DNA from: Heloderma charlesbogerti
Lineage: Eukaryota > Chordata > Lepidosauria > Squamata > Helodermatidae
Assembly: GCA_026122225.1 (NCBI GenBank)
Contig: JANEZZ010001676.1
Span: forward strand, 1,550,001-1,614,000
Length of the DNA stretch: 64,000 nucleotides
Direction: 5' to 3'
Position 1 is the first letter of the stretch. Every line of letters begins with the position of its first letter. The notes below the pieces were generated by a model that was not told where the DNA came from, did no database searches, and saw only the letters and a list, made by a program, of their open reading frames with translations. The translations under genes were made by a program, and so were the position numbers. Positions 44,625-56,200 of the stretch are shown here, in pieces.

Positions 44625-45456
44625 TGTCAGGAGTGCCCTGGCGGCCTCTTTCAGTCTACTCCAATAGTTAACTCAAGACACAGACAAAAGGATTCTTTTC
44701 AAGGCTTTAATCCTTTTACAACTTAATGACTCTTTCAGATGCTAATCACCAGCGACTAAGCAAGGAACAGCAGAGTAGCCTATGCTCCAGGTTAGGCAGT
44801 TGGTCCCCATTTGAAGGAGAATCACGGGAAGACCCTGAACTTATGGGCTAGGGAGAGTTCCTCCCTCTTTCCCTTGGGTCCTCGGGACACGACCATTGCT
44901 TGCATGCCAAACGAGCACTACGCCTCCTTTCTGCACCCTCCAGCTGTCGTCGCTCCTGGCGTCGGTGCCAAGCGTCCAGCAAGACCCCTTCCCACACTCT
45001 CTCGCTGCCAGGGTCACTATCTATCTCAGGAATGCTGGCAGGAGGAATCTCTGCCAGCTGCTGTGCCTGGGAGAGATGAGCGAGCTCCTCTCCCATGGAT
45101 TGCTGTTCCTCCTCAGAATCAGAACTGCTCTGGGGCTCTATGGGCTCAGTTTCCACCCTGACACATTGTCTCTTAAAAGAGCTTGTTTCAGCAGCCTCGA
45201 GCTGTGCTGACATGAGAGTGGCTGTGGTGTATGAGTGTTCTTATGGCTGGAGTCGGAAGATAGCAAGGCAACCTTCTCTGGGTGCAGGGGAGCCAACTCC
45301 CTGGATCTCTCTGAAAAATTATGTCCTGGGGAGACGGAAGTCCTGTGATGGCTTTTCATGACCAAATCCTCTCCCTGAGCCGTTAACTCTGGAGTCTCCA
45401 GGGGACAAATAATTGGACTCCTCTGAGGATGACAGTTTGGTGTCTTGGTCATGACA
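44625..45456 (-). mobile_element. Solo LTR-like element with internal ORF
   Basis: Bounded by TGTCAGGAG and GTCATGACA, about 832 bp; including one flank each side the ends form ATTGTGTCA and TGACACAAT. The first 300 bp match the element starting at 63506. On the minus strand an ORF of about 120 codons (45213-44848) is acidic first, then Arg-rich (ERRRSARLA), and resembles the tail of a retroelement polyprotein. Whether the family is Ty3/gypsy-like or an endogenous retrovirus cannot be settled here. No intact retroviral gene is present. Confidence 0.6.
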
Positions 45457-45656
45457 CAATCTCCACATGCAAAAGCTCTCCTTTTTTATAGATCAATTAA
45501 AAGAGAATGCTTTTATTATGATCTAATTGGGGTGGGGGTGGTACAAAGTTGTTCTGCAGGGGCTGCATCTTTTGGAGTGCTTGCACAAAAAAGACTTGCA
45601 GCTGAGTGAAAAAGAAAGCATCTGGCCCCCCCACCCCAAGAGTCCAGTCCCTCTTT

Positions 45657-45910
45657 TTCAGTAGTGATGTAGTGGAGGCAGGGCTTGCAGGGATTCAGCA
45701 CCAGTACTTTTTGATTAGCAGGGATGCTGATATTTATTTATTTATTTATTTATATGCCACCCAATCGCCGATGCTGATGTCATCTGCCACCCCCCTCGAA
45801 ATTCTCTGTCCCCTCTGAGGGGGGATTTCCCTGCAACAATATATTGTTCCCTGTGTAATGCAAAGTATTTTAGGATGGCTTGGTCTTGAATAGGCCATTC
45901 AGATGTATTC
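45657..45910 (+). repeat. Interspersed repeat, family X, with an L2-like tail insert
   Basis: TTTGATTAGCAGGGATGCTG, then (TTTA)n and ATGCCACCCAATCGCCGATG, then GCTGATGTCATCTGCCACCC and ATATTGTTCCCTGTG. The insert duplicates GATGCTGA. Confidence 0.6.
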
Positions 45911-46484
45911 GCTTTACAAAACACCTGCTCCTGATGCATATGAAAACTGCTGGAATTGGTTTGTGGATATGGATCGACACAGCTGCCTGCAGTTTTTGAA
46001 CTCTCCTCTATGGGGACTGTCATGATGCATGATGCACTTCTAAATCTGCCACTACACCACTGCCTAAAGGTGTCTGGCAAGGCCTTTGGTCAGACACATT
46101 TTTAGAAGTGGGGGTTTCTCGGCTTCTCACAGCCTCTCTCGGAGCCTTTTTGGCTGAAGAGCAAGATAAAGCTGCCCTAAGCACATTTGGAAAAGAATAA
46201 GAAAATTCATGTACAAATTCTTATGTCTAAGCTATGGTGATAAGATGCAAAGGCCACTGAAGAAGGCAGCGCTGGGAGAGGAGGAGTCAAGCTGCAGATG
46301 GGGCCAGTGGTGGTGACGGAGTGTGGCTTCTCCCTGTGATGAAGGCAGGTGGAATGGCTACTACCAGACAAAATAAACTATACTCTCTCTTTTATACCAT
46401 CTGGCTATGTCTGAAACGGAAAGCGTAATTTCGTTATCGCACACCATTTTATAAATGCTGTTTTCCCAAACCAAGGTAGCCTTA

Positions 46485-46580
46485 TCCCAGTGTTCCTCAA
46501 CACTCCAGATATGTTGGACTACAATTCCCATCAACCCCAGCTAGCATGGCCATTCAGCACATCTTGGGAGCACTTGATTG
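46485..46580. mobile_element. Palindromic MITE, family A (partial)
   Basis: CCAGATATGTTGGACTACAA, TTCCCATCAACCCCAGCTAG, CATGGCC. Confidence 0.65.
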
Positions 46581-46870
46581 GGGGATGCCGCTTCATAGCA
46601 TTTGTCACAACTCAAAAGCACCAATTCCTCTTGATAAGTGGGTTTGAAGGGATGGCCCAGAATTGATCAAGGCTACTGGCAAACAGATCTCTCACCTCGA
46701 CTGTTGGTTCAGCCCCTGGGACCTCTTACCAGCCAGTGCAGAGCAGAGCCACACCTGTGTTTGGTTACCATGGAGCCTATTGTGTACACACGTAAGCAGG
46801 CCAGGTTTTCCTGGTGTCTGTGTCCCACTGGGAAAGACATTCAATAATGTAGGAACGAGTCCTAGGAGAA
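46581..46870 (+). promoter_or_regulatory. Putative promoter and 5' UTR of the meckelin-like gene
   Basis: About 290 bp of unique-looking sequence between a palindromic repeat and the start codon. No TATA box or CpG island is evident; a CCAAT occurs near 46622 and the X-box candidate near 46764. Confidence 0.35.
46764..46777 (+). promoter_or_regulatory. Candidate RFX X-box upstream of the meckelin-like start
   Basis: GTTACCATGGAGCC has a perfect left X-box half (GTTRCC) and spacer, and a weak right half, compared with the palindrome GTTGCCATGGCAAC. It lies 94 bp before the ATG, the distance usual for RFX-regulated ciliary genes. One imperfect site can arise by chance. Confidence 0.35.
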
Positions 46871-47054
46871 ATGTTGTTTTTGTCGGCCTGCTTCCTTGTT
46901 TGGTTGCTTTGCCCACCTGCATGCGCCACTCAAAGTATAGGGGGCACCTCTGTCTTGTCTGCCCTACCCGGAAAATGCGAAACCAAAGAATTCTTCAATA
47001 TTGAGACAGGCCGATGTGCCCCATGCGCACCAAAGCTAATAAAGAGTCCTGATG
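46871..47054 (+). CDS. Meckelin-like exon 1 (start, signal peptide)
   Basis: ATG at 46871 opens a signal peptide (MLFLSACFLVWLL then a PPACA cleavage region) and the first cysteine motif C-x9-C-x10-C-x2-C-like segment (CETKEFFNIETGRCAPC), which parallels the start of the mature TMEM67 ectodomain. Donor GATG|GTGAGT leaves phase 1. The start was chosen because it directly precedes a good hydrophobic signal sequence; an additional upstream exon cannot be excluded. Confidence 0.82.
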
Positions 47055-47203
47055 GTGAGTGGCAAATGGGGGGGGGGAGAAAACCCCGTGTTTAGGAGCC
47101 AAGAAGGGCAAAGAATTTTGAATTTTAAAAAATCCACCTGTTTTTCTTTTTAAACTGCAAACACTCAGTTACTGGGGTTTTAATGAAAGATAGATGATAG
47201 ATG

Positions 47204-47251
<48 letters not shown>

Positions 47252-50200
47252 TGCCTATGACTAGCAAAGTGCAGGATGTGTGCAAAGGGAGGTTTGGGGT
47301 ATCACAAGGACCCCCTTGAGTGAGTGCACTAAGCGGGGGGTTCCCTCCCAGGGCTAGTCACAGCTTTGAGGGGCAGGTGCAATTTTTGCCGGGATTACAG
47401 AAGGGAAAGGAAAGGGTTAACCCCCCCCCGCATACTGCTGTCCTAATTCTAATTGCCCACCCCCCACTCTTGCTATTTGCATTTGTAAAAAATAATAATT
47501 CAGACGATATTAAGTGATGCATTTACTACTGATAGTAGTTTGGTCCTCTGTGCACTGTGTGCAGGTATGTTGCAAGCATGCTCCCCATGGAGTCCCTTTC
47601 AGTGGAATGCAACATCTAATATCAGGGGTGCACAACCCTTTCAGGCCCTGAGGGCCGCACTGGATGTCTGTTTGGTGGCAGGTGCTGCCCATGTCCATGC
47701 GCTTTCACGTACAACTCACACATGCACTCACTCGTTCGCTGTGTGCTTGTCTTGTATACATTCCGATACACACAGCCAGAGTTCCCAAGCTTTTCCAGTT
47801 GTAACCATTTTTAAAGTTTGGCATAGATATGGCCCAGAAAAGGAGACTGACAAGACACCAGTGCTCAGAATAAAACTGGGACCATTATGTCTGTTGTTTT
47901 GGCACAATGCATACTTTGAGGGTTGAATCGAGGATCTATCTTCCGTGAAAGGATGGGCTATGTTCACGGCAGGTCTCTCTGCTCAATTCTTTGGCATCTC
48001 CCCACCACCATCACAGCTCTGCCCATCCTACAGGATCTCATGACTATGTAGCATTTTCAGGGGCTGCCGTGGGAAGGAAGGGGTGAGGTAGTCTGCATCC
48101 ATCAGTGTAATTGATCCAACATAAATCTGGAGAGTTTTTTCCCCATCTCCTGTGCCTGATGGCCCAAATCATGAATGTTATTCCTGAACTATGGTTTTTC
48201 CACTTTTCCTATATGGATTTGTGACTGTTTGGGCCACACAGCAGCCATTCATCCATGAGAACTAGTAACCTGTATTTTTTAAAAAGTTAAAAGCTCAGAT
48301 ATTTGCTTAATGCCTACCGATAAACTTTTTAACGCGCAAACAAAAGGTGCAATGGTAGAGGAGGAGACTTATATAGCAGGGAGCCCATTGAACCCTTGAC
48401 TTGCTGCCACGTTCCTTCTCTTTGTAGGTTTGGGGTGTGTTTGCGTAGCTGGACTGAATGAGACAAGAAAGCAGCTGCATCTTCTCAACTGCCCTGGCTG
48501 TGTAAGCACACATCGTTTAATTTCTTTTTTCTCTTATGCAGAGAAAAATGTGCATAACACGACCTCTTCTTTCTTCCCACCTCCGCACTCCTCTCCAACA
48601 GAGTAGCCTGCCGCCACCCAACACACTGTGGGAGTCCATGTCCCTTGACACCAGTTTCCTGGCCTGCAATGTAAGTGGTTCCTCCCTCCCCCGCTCCCTT
48701 CTCATTGCGTTGCCAATCATGGCATTGTATTGCTTTTGTTCAGTATCCTGGTAGCCCAGTAGCCCACTTCTGTCAGAGTCCTTGGGATTGACTCGTAGGT
48801 AGGGATGTGTGAACCAACCCCCATCTGGGATCGGCGGGTGCCTGCTGAAGTGCCACCCCCACTCAAGCCCCCCTGGACCTGCGCTCGAGCCCCCCACAAG
48901 CTCAGCAAGCCACCTGCAGTCACCCTGGACCCCGTCAGGCAAGCGCCTGCTATTTTGCCGACTTGGTCTTTAAGGGAAAAAAAGGAGCTAAAAAAACCTG
49001 CACATATTTAGATATGCGCACATTTGGGCCGGGAAAGCTTAATCTATGCAATATCAGAGGCCAGGTCTGTCAGTGTCCTGGAGTTCAGCGAGTGGGGGCT
49101 GAGGGGCTGGGTGCAGGGGATTTCTCCGGCTTCCCAGACTGAGGTGGGTGCTCATGACATCCCTGCTTGTAGGTTTTCCTCTGCAACCTAACATTGTAGG
49201 CAACCATCCAGGTGTGTGTACTGAGATGGTCCTCCCACACGTATATTTGACTTGACGACAACAACGAGTTGCACGTTTGCAATCTTGTGTGCTTCTCTTA
49301 CTTGATGGGTGGTAATTGGGGTCTACTTGGGTTTTTTCAGGTGGTAATGCCCCCCCCAAATATAAATTGATTTGCCAAATAGCTCCAATAGGCCATCCTT
49401 CTCCACACTACTGTCTTCCAGATGTGTTGGACTACAGCTTCTATCATCATGGCCAAGCTGGCTGGGGAGGTTGAGAACAATAGTCCAACACATCTGGAAA
49501 GCACCAGGTTGGAAAAGGCTACAAGTGTCTGGTTTTAAATGCCCTGTTCCCAGCTCCCTCTCCAACCAATGCAGAAGAGTGTATTCTTCATCCCCTTGAC
49601 TTGGCCCTACCTCAGTTTCCTTTCTCCCTAGAACACTTGCAATGTGACTTCATGCCAAATTATCACCAACATGGTCATTCTGGAAGCCTTCTATTTGAAA
49701 AACAGGGCCTACGATCTCTACATGAAGGCCAAGTGAGTATATCCACATGCCTAAACTGGAAACTGCAGCTGTGGATCCCTCCTGGTGCATGGTGTCTGCT
49801 AGATCTGTTGTGGATATAGTAGGTTGCCTTGACTGGAGCTTTGGTTCTGTGGACAAGTGAGAGCACTGGCAAGTGAGAGCAGCACAGGTTAAAGCAGCAT
49901 TCCCTTGGCTGTATCAATAGGAACTTGTTAAAACTGCCTGGGTGCCAGGGCTGGCCCTACTATTAGGCAGAATGAGGCAGTTGCCTTAGGCAGCAGATGC
50001 TGGGAGGCGGCAGCAAGGTGTTGGAGGAGAGAGCTGTGCTAACAACTTGCTAACAACAGCAACAAAAAGTTTGGTGCAAGATATTAGATGCTGAACTTGG
50101 AAGATCAGAGAAATGTGTAGCTTTGGGGTACCCATTCAGAATCTTAAAAATATATATAATTTACTGTTTTACTGAGTTTTTCAGAATTACAATCAAGGAA

Positions 50201-53200
50201 AAATAAAAAGTGATAACTTTCGGACCACCCCTCAACTTTGCTGCTTTTTTAAGATATAAAAAGATATATTTTTAAAGATATATCCTGATGTAAACACACA
50301 GATTTGTTTGGGCTTATCTCAGTTCACAGGGTTAGAGTCCAGGTAAGGAATTGCTGGCCAACAGTCATGCATGAAGCTTAGCATCTTGTTGCACAATTCA
50401 AATTTAATTTTTGTTTAAAATCGTGTTTCTGGTCTCTGGGGTGTACCTTTACCAGTGCTTCTCAAACTGTGGGTCTGGACCCACAGCTGGGACTCAGCCA
50501 AGCTTCAGGTGGGTCTCAGTGCTACAGACCAGCCAGGGCCTCTTTGCTTGACCACACCATGCACACTGCATAGGCAGGTGCGGCTGCAGGAGCAGGATAG
50601 AGAGCAAGGCTAATATTTTTAAATAATAACCGTTGTTAAAAACTGGGAATAAAGAGGAAGCTGTTGTAAGAGGAAGTGAATGCAAAAGCAGCAGGAGGGA
50701 GATATTAAAGGGTGGACAGGTAACAAGTTAAGTATGAAAGGAGAAGGGGAGAAGAAATGATGAGTAAGAATGCCTTGAGAGATGTGGGAGGCGTGGAGGG
50801 AAACAATACAAAAATAAGAGATCCTCTGTAGAAATTCTACCTGAAATGGGGAGGCTGCATAATGAAACTTCCAGAGCCAATGTCTGCTTAACTGAAAGCT
50901 GGAACTTCCTGCTACAAAGGAAGTGCCACAGCAAAGAATTTAGCATTTTCCAAAGGGGGATTAGATATCAATATAAAGTGATATCAGTAATTGATATCAG
51001 TAATTGCCAGCTGATTATGCCAAACTCTGCCTTCAACTTCCACCATTTTGTGAGTGGTGGGCCTCAGTCATTTTCAGCTCTCTCACGTGGGCCCTCGGAG
51101 TAGACGGTTTGAGAAGCCCTGCACTTGATTTGCGAGTCCTCACAACCTGGTCCTGTCCGTGTTTAGCTCTCATGACTGTTGCGCAGAAAACAGGAAGCTG
51201 CTTACACCAGGTCAGACTATTTTATCTCTCTGGACCAATATTACCTAGTCTGACTAGTAGCAGTGCTCTGGGGTCAGGTAGAGAAGGGTTGTTCTGATCT
51301 CTTACTACCTGGTCCTGTTACCTGGGGATGCTGGCGATTCAACCTGGGACTGTCTACAGGCTTGTGCTCTATTTTCTTATTTATTTATTTATTTATTTAT
51401 TTATTGCATTTATATCCTGCCTTTTCCTCCAAAGAGGCCAAGGGGGTGTACATGATCCACCACTTCACCATTATATCCTCACAGCAACCCTGTGAGGTAG
51501 GCTAGGCTGAGGGTCAGTGACGGTCCCAAAGACACCCAGTGAGCTTCATGGCTAAGTGAGGACTTGAACACAGGTCTCTCCAGTCCCAGTCCAACAACAC
51601 TCTAACCACTACACCACACTGTCTGTTCACTGAGCTATGGCTGGCCATCGTTATGGGTAACTTAGGTGCTTCATATGGTGGCTTACCTTGCTTCCGGGAG
51701 TCCCCAATGTATTGGTTGCCAATCAATCTTGACTTTTGAACGCTTTTGTTTATGGCGCAATCCTATAATCTCTACTCAGAAGTAAGACCCACTCAGTTCA
51801 GTGGGGCTTACTCCTAGGCAAGTGGGTGTAGGATTGGAGGATAAGAGTTCCACTAGCAAAACACCCCTGGATTTTCTTTTCAGAAGCCAAGAACTTCCAA
51901 AGCTATGGTACGGCAGTACTGGACGACCTTTCCCTCCGATGGCTTTTAGGAAGAATTCTAAGGCAAGTCAAAACAGGACACAGACAGGGGCATGGCCTGT
52001 GTGCACGTTTCTGTCTGCATGAGAGAGAGAAGAAAGAAGACAGTCAGTCATTAGTGCTGTCTTCTAAGACTGGGGTTCTCTTGGTGGAATGTCAGTGGAG
52101 CTTTGCATCAAACCTGCTCTTTTCTGTTTGTGCTAGAGCTGTTCCAGAGGGGCAAAATCAAATTCACATGCAATTAATTGTCTGTAGTTATGCTGGTGAG
52201 GTAGATTTGGGTTTCCAGCTTTAAAACTTCTGCCACTTTTCCGGTCTCTTTTCTAATCAGAAAAAAATCAGTTAGGGAAGAAAAAAAGGAAGAGGGAGGA
52301 AGAGAGGCATATAGAGATTAAAAAAAAAAAAGTAGACAGAACCCTCTCATTATCTGGATAGGTCATTTCCTAGTTCATATTTATTTGTTTATTTGACTTG
52401 TACTTTCTATCAAAAATGGCACTGAAGGCAGCAATACTGGCACACTGAGAAGCTTTTTTTAAATGCCCCAGGGATAGAAGTAAGAGCTGCCCATAGCTTT
52501 CAATGAAGAATTCAAAAGATGGTAATGTATCTGGGATTGGGTACACATGCACAGACTCTAAAATGGTAGGAGGTGAACCCAAAATGGAGGGAAAAAATGG
52601 AGTGGCTGGAACTCTAGACAGAAGCACACTGCAACATTTTGTTGCAGGGCCTCACTTGTTATATTATTTCAGGGCATCAAGAGGCTTTCTGTCCTTGCAG
52701 AGAAAGAGTTTTTGCTCAAGAGGGCCAGATCTTCAGGGTGGTCGGGTTTCTATGGATCGCGGCCAAACCAGAATCTTTCCTCCAAAATGTAGCTCAAAAG
52801 TTATTATTACACCGTTCCTCAAAAAGAAATAGTGCTTACCGGAAACTTGTGTGATGAAGCCATGGGAAAACAGCACATGCTTTGTATTACAGCACCCGAG
52901 ATAAAGCTGTCTCAAGGAAGTTGCAAGAGAGATCTTTATTTCAGACATTATGGGTCCTAAATTAAGACTATGAGCAGGCGCGAGCAACATGTGGCCCTCC
53001 AGATGTTTTGGCCTAGAACCCCCTTCTCCATTAGCTATGCTGGCTAGGGCTGGTGGGAGTTCTACGCCAAAACATCTGGAGGGCCACGTGTTACCCACCC
53101 CTGTTTTGGAGGATTAATTTGAACTAAGGTTCACCTCTGCAACCTTGCCCTGTTAATTCAAGGGCTCAGCTATGGAAAACCAGAGATAAAACAGGGCATC

Positions 53201-56200
53201 TCTAAGCATCTACACGCATCTGGGAATAGCCTCCATCCATTTCCACACTTCTGGGACGATGAAGCAGAAATATCAGGGTGTCGTGTATGTGTGGCTTCAG
53301 ACATCTTGAAGTCCAATGCCTCTCTTTGTAGATGTCTACCTCTGCTGTCCAACCCATAGCCAATTGGGGCATTGGCCCTATGCACTGAGTTGAAAATAGA
53401 TCACTGGTCTAACTTTGCCAAAATATACCTCCTTAACATGTGTGGAACCTGAGTGAGGACAAAGGCCTTTCATGTCAAGACTGTATTTTCCCTCATTCAC
53501 TACAGATCGACTTTAAGGTGATAAAGTACAACGTGCGAGGAACGTTCTTAGGCTGGGAAGATGTGAGAGGGGCGACGTTGCAAGTGAGTTGGTTCCCTGC
53601 CATCCTTTATGCACTGGTAGTATTGGTGCAACGATTCCCAGCAATGCTAGCTGGGGTTGATGGGCGTTGTAGCCCAGCCCATGTGGAGAGCGCCAGTTGG
53701 AAGGACTGTCATAGCGAATATGCATATGTTAGCTCTGTGCAATTAGCATAATTTGTATTGCATGGGCTTCCCAGGAGACAAAGTTGCTGTGTGCCATTTC
53801 TGACTCTTTTTAGTTTCATTCTCTTATTTTTTCTTTCTTTTAGCTCTGTCCAAACAGTCAGAATGTATTGGATGCTACCTTTATGTTTGGAACTTCATAC
53901 AGTCAGTCTGTAAGTGTTGGCTTTTATGGCTTCTCCTTTTTAAAGATCCCATTGACAGAGAAAAAGATGGCATCTTAACATGAGGAAATGGGGGAACAAA
54001 ACTGAGATCTGTTAACATCCTTGACCTATTAACCTAATAATGCATTTTTATTGGACTTTGCCTATGTGAAGTGCTTTCAATCACCCATTTCACTTACGTC
54101 AGGGGTCCCCAACCTTTTTGGGCTGGTGGGCACATTTGGGATTTTGTGAGAGTCTCATGGGCACTCTCACAAAATGACTCCCATGGAGAGGGGCTTTCCC
54201 ATTCACAAAATGGCTGCCATAGTGGCTACCATAGAAGTGCCCATTTCCTGGAAGGCAAAATTCTGTCCACAATAAAATTAACTTGCCCAAAAACCTAAAC
54301 ACAAGGCAGAGGTGGAGTCTGAGCTTCAAAACATAAAACTACATTTCACAGAAGGCAAAGTGATGAGGCTCAGAGACAAGGTACTTCATCAAGAAACTGA
54401 GTACAAGGCAGAGGCGGGTCTGAGCCCCAAATTCCAAATCACATATTTGTCCCCACAAAACACAACTAAATATCCATTTCACACAAGGCAAACTGGTGAT
54501 ACTCAGAGAGAGAGACACACACAAGCAAAACACCCACCCATCCATACCACACACACCCTCAAAAAACCCGGGTAAAATGCATACCACCACCACCATATTG
54601 GGAACCCCAGTGGAAAATACTTACGAATAATGATGCATAGGATAGGATTGCAGATTTAATCGATTTTGTATTGAGACTTACTATGTTCTGGGGCAGGAAT
54701 GGGGAACCAATGCCCCCCAAGATGTTCCTGGACTACACATCCCACCATTCCTGACGATTGGCCATCCTGGCTCCAGATGATCTGAGTTGGAGTCCAACAA
54801 TATGTGGAGGTCTGCATGTTCCCCACCCCTGTTCTAGGCAGTGGAGACCGGTGGCTCTGATGTCAGTGGGCGGTGAATCCGCTCCAGGTATCAGTCAGAA
54901 CTCTAAAGGAGCTATCCAAGGTTTAGAAGTGGAAGCACCGTGGATAGCTCCTTCAGAGTTCTGACTGGTTGTGACTGAAACCCGGAGCGGATTCACTGCC
55001 CCACTGACATCGGAGCCACCAGCCTCCACTAGTTCTAGGGCATGTGTGTTTTTAATGATTGAATAAAGGGGATGTTTAAGAAGAGTTGTGCAAACAGATC
55101 TCTCCTGTGGACTCCATTTGACACAGGGAAGTAACGTGGGGTGGCATCTATTCAATGATCAAATCTATCTCTGTTGTTACAGTGCACACTTGAAGTCTCA
55201 GACCTCCAGCGAAACATTCCTGAACCCATATTTTATGAGATGTTCGTGCAGTTTGAAGATGAAAAGGGGAATCCCCAATTATGGCCGGTCCCTGTAGACA
55301 ATCCCGCAATACGGACAAGTAGCCAAGGTGAAACTCCTTCTCTTTGGGCCAGGGTTCAGGTCAAAGAGCGTTGTGTATTATAACCAGCATAAAACCTCAC
55401 GCTCCCGTCACGTTTCCCCTCCTCAGCCTTGCCTCGCATAATATCTCTCCAGTCCTGAATCATGGATGCAGAACTAATTTCTTCTCTTCATTTTCCCTGT
55501 CTCCAAATGGTGGAATGGGTCTTGTTTTTTAATTGCAGCCATTACAGTCAGTTCTGTTTGGAGGAGCACATGCATTCATATCACTGCAGTAAGCCAGTGA
55601 GGCAGGACCTGGGGTCCCAATCCAGCCCTCCAGGGTTCCCCAGAGGGCCATGCCTCTTTTCCCAAACCACCCATCATTTGGTGTTTTCCAAGCTTTCGCA
55701 CAGGTTTCCCCCATTGTCAAAGGTGGAAATGCCTCTCCAAGGCCAGCAAGAGCTTTAAGCTAAAATATGCTGGTATTTTGTCATCCCCCCCCCCCCCGCC
55801 TTGTATTTACCTCCGGCCCCTTTTGCATTCTGTCCCACCCACTATTGGAGTGCAGCCTCTAGAGCTTTTCTGAAATTTAAGTTGGCCCTCGGACTGAAAG
55901 CAGTTCCCCACTGCTGCAGTAAGCCAGGTATAAATTGTACAGGCTGAGCAGTTATGTTGGAGACGTAGCAGAAGCACACAGGTGCTGCTGTAGGTCCATG
56001 CCCCCCCCCCCGACACCATTATCCACAGAGACCCGTTTGTTGGGCACATGTGAAAGGACTTTCTCCTGTGTTGCCCCCAAACTATGGAATGCACTCCCTC
56101 AAGAACTACGCTCGGCCCTCACTCTCTTGGCCTGTAGAGGAGGAGTAAAGACATATCTTTTCATTTTGGCCTTTTAAAATGTGTAGTTTTTAATGTTTTT

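Noticed and set aside
47189..47252. GATA array as a CRISPR-like or regulatory array
   Set aside because: A simple tetranucleotide microsatellite without spacers.
47540..47926. 128-codon Cys-containing ORF in meckelin-like intron 1, considered as a missing cysteine-rich exon
   Set aside because: Its cysteines do not follow the meckelin spacing, it overlaps a family H remnant, and it has no usable splice-site pair with matching phases.
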